Shown here piece by piece: positions 37,732-40,190 of a stretch of DNA of 40,190 nt. Source of the stretch: Micromonosporaceae bacterium (lineage in GTDB: Bacteria > Actinomycetota > Actinomycetes > Mycobacteriales > Micromonosporaceae); contig JAHRHA010000050.1 of assembly GCA_020027875.1 (NCBI GenBank), positions 1 to 40,190 on the forward strand. The letters are read 5' to 3'. The stretch's first letter is position 1. Every line of letters begins with the position of its first letter. Made by a program: the position numbers and the translations under genes. The notes beneath the pieces are model-generated. The model did not search any database, had not been told where the DNA came from, and saw only the letters and a list, made by a program, of their open reading frames with translations.

Positions 37732-40190
37732 GCTGCGCATCACACAGCGACTCAGCCTGCTGTTGATGCTGCCACTGGCGGCCGTGCTGCTCACCAGTGT
37801 GCCCTTCACAGTAGAGCGGGTCGACGACGCACGGGCGGCGGCGGCGATCGTGGACAGCGCCAACAACGCTCGGTCTGTCGGCGCCGTGGTCCAGGAGCTC
37901 CAGCAGGAACGCCTGCTCGCATTGGGGTACCTCGCCTCAACGCGCCTGCACCGGAGCACTCTGGTCGCCCAGATGGAGTCTTCGCGGGATTTCGGCGCGC
38001 AGGCACGCGCCGCGCTCCGTCAGTCCGTACCGCCCGAACTGATCGCGGCGCTGACCGGGCTGGCGACCCTCGACGCGCTTCGCCAGTCGGTCCTGCGGCA
38101 CGCCGTGTCCGTGACCGAGGTCCACCGGGCCTACCACGACGCAGTGCTGAGCCTGGTGAACGCGCTTCGGCTGGCCGACCAGCCCAAAGCCGACGCGGTC
38201 GGTCTGCGCCAGATGGCCTCTCTGGATGCGCTGCTGCGGACCAACGAGGAGGCGAACCAGATCGGCGCGGCACTCGTCGTTGCCGCCGTCGACCCGGCCT
38301 CGGGGGCGACCATCGTGTCTGGTGCGCTGCCGCTGGAACAGGTACATCTGGAGCGCTTCCGCCAGCTCGGGGAGGCGCAGCATGTGGCGCTGTTCGCGCT
38401 GGGCGCGGATGGACCGTCCGGAAAGCGCGCGGCGGCTCTCACAACCACGCTGGCCGCGGCTGCGCTGCCCGTCGCTGTCGAGGATGGACTCTCCGTCGCC
38501 CAGGCCGGCATCGCCATCCGGCGGGGTTTGCAGGAGCGGATCGTTAGCGACATCGCCGCGCGCGCGAGCGGTCGGGCCACCGAAGCGAAGGCCGCTGCCG
38601 GCGCCGTCGGCGGCTTCGCGGCGGGCCTGCTGGTGGTCGTGATCTGGCTGGGTGCGGCCGTGAGCCGGTCGGTCGCCTGGCCGTTGCGGCGGGTCACGGT
38701 CGCAGCAACGGCCGTGGCTGATCTCGCCTCCCGCGAACTGGTCCGGGTCACGGACGTCGAGTCCGACGACCACCGACCGCCGAGGCTCGCCGCGGTGACG
38801 CTGCGGTCGGCCGACGAGATCGGGGAGCTCGCCTCGGCCTTCAACCGGGTGCAGGCGACCGCGGCCCTGATGATGGAGCAGCAGGTGACTACTCGGCACA
38901 ACGTCGGGGTCATGTTCGCCAACATCGCCCACCGCACCGGCAGCCTGGTCGCTCGCCAGCTGGCTCAAATCGACGAACTCGAACGCGATGAACACGACGA
39001 GCAGCGCCTGGCCAAGCTCTACCGGCTGGACCACCTCACGACCCGGTTGCGACGCAGCGCCGACAGCCTGATGGTGATCGCAGGCTCTCGCGAGGACGCC
39101 CGCATCGCCTCTCCGATGCCGCTGGCCGACGTCATTCGATCGGCGATCGCCGAGATCGAAGGATATCAGAACGTGCGTCTCGGGATGGTCGGCGACGTCA
39201 CCGTGGTCGCAGCCGTCGTTCCCGATCTGACCCTGCTTCTCGCGGAGTTGTTGGAGAACGCCACCGCCTTCTCCCCGCCGGACGTGCCGGTCGAGGTATA
39301 CGCCGGTATACAGGCCAGCGGCCTCATCCAGATCGTGGACCGAGGCATTGGCATGACGGCCGAACGGTTGGCCCAGGAGAACAGCCGGTTGGTGTCGCGC
39401 GAACGGCTCGACATCGCGCCGACGACGATGCTGGGACTGCTCGTGGTGGGCCGGCTCGCCCGCCGCCACGGCCTGACGGTGCGTCTCCTGCAAACCCCCG
39501 TCACCGGCGTGACGGCCGAGATCATCATGCCGGCGGAGCTCTTTCTGTGGGGTTCGCCCACGGGGGCGGAGCGTGGCCCGGCACCGACCGCCCAGCGACC
39601 GGCGATCCGTGGCGGTCCCGCACCAGTCGCCGCGATCATGGCCGAGGGCCCCGACTTCGGATGGTTCGATCCGCCCGGCGCCGGTGCCGCTCCCGGCGGC
39701 CAGGGATATCCAGGTCCACATCGCGGCACCGTGGTAATGGGTCAGCCCAATGGCAACGCACCAGTGAATGGGAGCCTGCTCGAGGCCGCGGAGCCGACGC
39801 GCGCCGGACTTCGACGGCGCCAGCCCGGTGCGAGCCAAACCGACATTGACCTGCCAGGGGCCCGACCCTCGACCGGCGGGGCGCACCGAGATCCAGATGC
39901 CGAACGGGCCGGGCTGGATGCCTTCGCGCAGGGTACTGCGCGCGCCGCGATGTCGGCACCTGCTGACACCGCCGACAGGTCCCGCGGCGGCCTGCAGCGG
40001 CGACGCCCCGGCGAGCACCTCGCCGAGACGCTGCGCGCCGAGACGGCCGATCCCCGCTCGCCCCGCAGGGCGGGCGCGGACGCGCCGCTGGGGGTGGCGC
40101 GCGACCCCGAGGCCGAACGCGACGCACTCAACCTATTCCTCAATGGGCTGGCCCGCGCATCCGATCCCCGCACCCCCGACCGCGACAACT
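37721..40190 (+). CDS. Nitrate/nitrite-sensing (NIT) histidine-kinase-like protein, conservon CvnA type (3' end outside window)
   Basis: At least 823 codons. It has a membrane helix at about 10-30, then a NIT-like sensor domain (about 35-290) with VVQELQQERLLALGYLAS. A second helix lies near 300-322 and a HAMP domain at about 322-395. A kinase segment with His404 in FANIAHRTGSLVARQLAQID and LDHLTTRLRRSADSLMVIAG follows. The HATPase domain has LLAELLENATAFSP (N box, Glu509-Ala514) and IVDRGIGM. A long disordered Pro/Gly/Arg tail continues to the window end. The layout matches CvnA proteins, which head roadblock/DUF742/GTPase sets. Such partners are expected just to the right. Confidence 0.88.
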   Translation, partial: MLGRLRITQRLSLLLMLPLAAVLLTSVPFTVERVDDARAAAAIVDSANNARSVGAVVQELQQERLLALGYLASTRLHRSTLVAQMESSRDFGAQARAALRQSVPPELIAALTGLATLDALRQSVLRHAVSVTEVHRAYHDAVLSLVNALRLADQPKADAVGLRQMASLDALLRTNEEANQIGAALVVAAVDPASGATIVSGALPLEQVHLERFRQLGEAQHVALFALGADGPSGKRAAALTTTLAAAALPVAVEDGLSVAQAGIAIRRGLQERIVSDIAARASGRATEAKAAAGAVGGFAAGLLVVVIWLGAAVSRSVAWPLRRVTVAATAVADLASRELVRVTDVESDDHRPPRLAAVTLRSADEIGELASAFNRVQATAALMMEQQVTTRHNVGVMFANIAHRTGSLVARQLAQIDELERDEHDEQRLAKLYRLDHLTTRLRRSADSLMVIAGSREDARIASPMPLADVIRSAIAEIEGYQNVRLGMVGDVTVVAAVVPDLTLLLAELLENATAFSPPDVPVEVYAGIQASGLIQIVDRGIGMTAERLAQENSRLVSRERLDIAPTTMLGLLVVGRLARRHGLTVRLLQTPVTGVTAEIIMPAELFLWGSPTGAERGPAPTAQRPAIRGGPAPVAAIMAEGPDFGWFDPPGAGAAPGGQGYPGPHRGTVVMGQPNGNAPVNGSLLEAAEPTRAGLRRRQPGASQTDIDLPGARPSTGGAHRDPDAERAGLDAFAQGTARAAMSAPADTADRSRGGLQRRRPGEHLAETLRAETADPRSPRRAGADAPLGVARDPEAERDALNLFLNGLARASDPRTPDRDN

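Noticed and set aside
37937..40018. Minus-strand open frame of 693 codons
   Set aside because: Antisense to the NIT kinase gene; repetitive Gly/Arg/His composition and no motif.

Overview
This is a 40 kb stretch of a high-GC actinobacterial chromosome. Strong GTG/ATG codon bias, GGAGG-type ribosome sites, ATGA start/stop overlaps, a SARP-NB-ARC regulator, an accessory SecA2, DUF4193 and DUF3068 proteins and a conservon-type nitrate-sensing kinase all fit Actinobacteria. Micromonosporales or Frankiales are plausible, but that placement is inference. No rRNA, tRNA, CRISPR array, insertion sequence or prophage was recognised. Every gap between genes is shorter than 300 bases.

Region 1 (1-9.1 kb): a 3'-truncated SARP/NB-ARC regulator with a 22-bp-spaced direct repeat just upstream, solitary secA2, acylphosphatase, a small membrane protein, a DUF4193 zinc-ribbon protein, a cysteine-free HesB-like protein, a DUF3068 membrane protein, an acyl-ACP desaturase behind a triple 15-bp repeat, and a small coiled-coil protein. 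Region 2 (8.4-12.2 kb): a dps-clpC-like pair 2 nt apart, preceded by a 17-bp tandem repeat and followed by a convergent Pro/Ser/Thr-rich exported protein. Region 3 (12.3-17.5 kb): an MBLAC1-like hydrolase, a conserved hypothetical with an RDD membrane protein, a chimeric DUF2254/DUF1345 pseudogene, and a minus-strand run of CBS-domain protein, a short paralogue of the hypothetical, and a cyclase-family hydrolase. A free-standing C-terminal tail of a large regulator follows.

Region 4 (17.6-26.2 kb) is the most striking part. It is a plus-strand run of NDH-2, glucose-6-phosphate dehydrogenase, an N-terminally short GH15 glucosidase, a GMC flavo-oxidoreductase, an SCP2-domain protein and a glycogen-debranching-type enzyme, several joined by 4-nt overlaps. 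Facing it is cydA-cydB-antiporter (26.2-29.9 kb). After a repeat/palindrome patch and two abutting gene remnants come dodecin and phosphoketolase. Read together (inference), these genes could carry storage glucan to hexose, to pentose phosphate, to acetyl phosphate, with reducing equivalents leaving through NDH-2 and a bd oxidase, as suits slow or low-oxygen survival.

Region 5 (33.8-40.2 kb): a DUF2637-like membrane protein, then an ammonium transporter tightly followed by a chemoreceptor-like sensor protein and a NIT-HAMP-ATPase kinase that runs off the window. This looks like a nitrogen-linked conservon.
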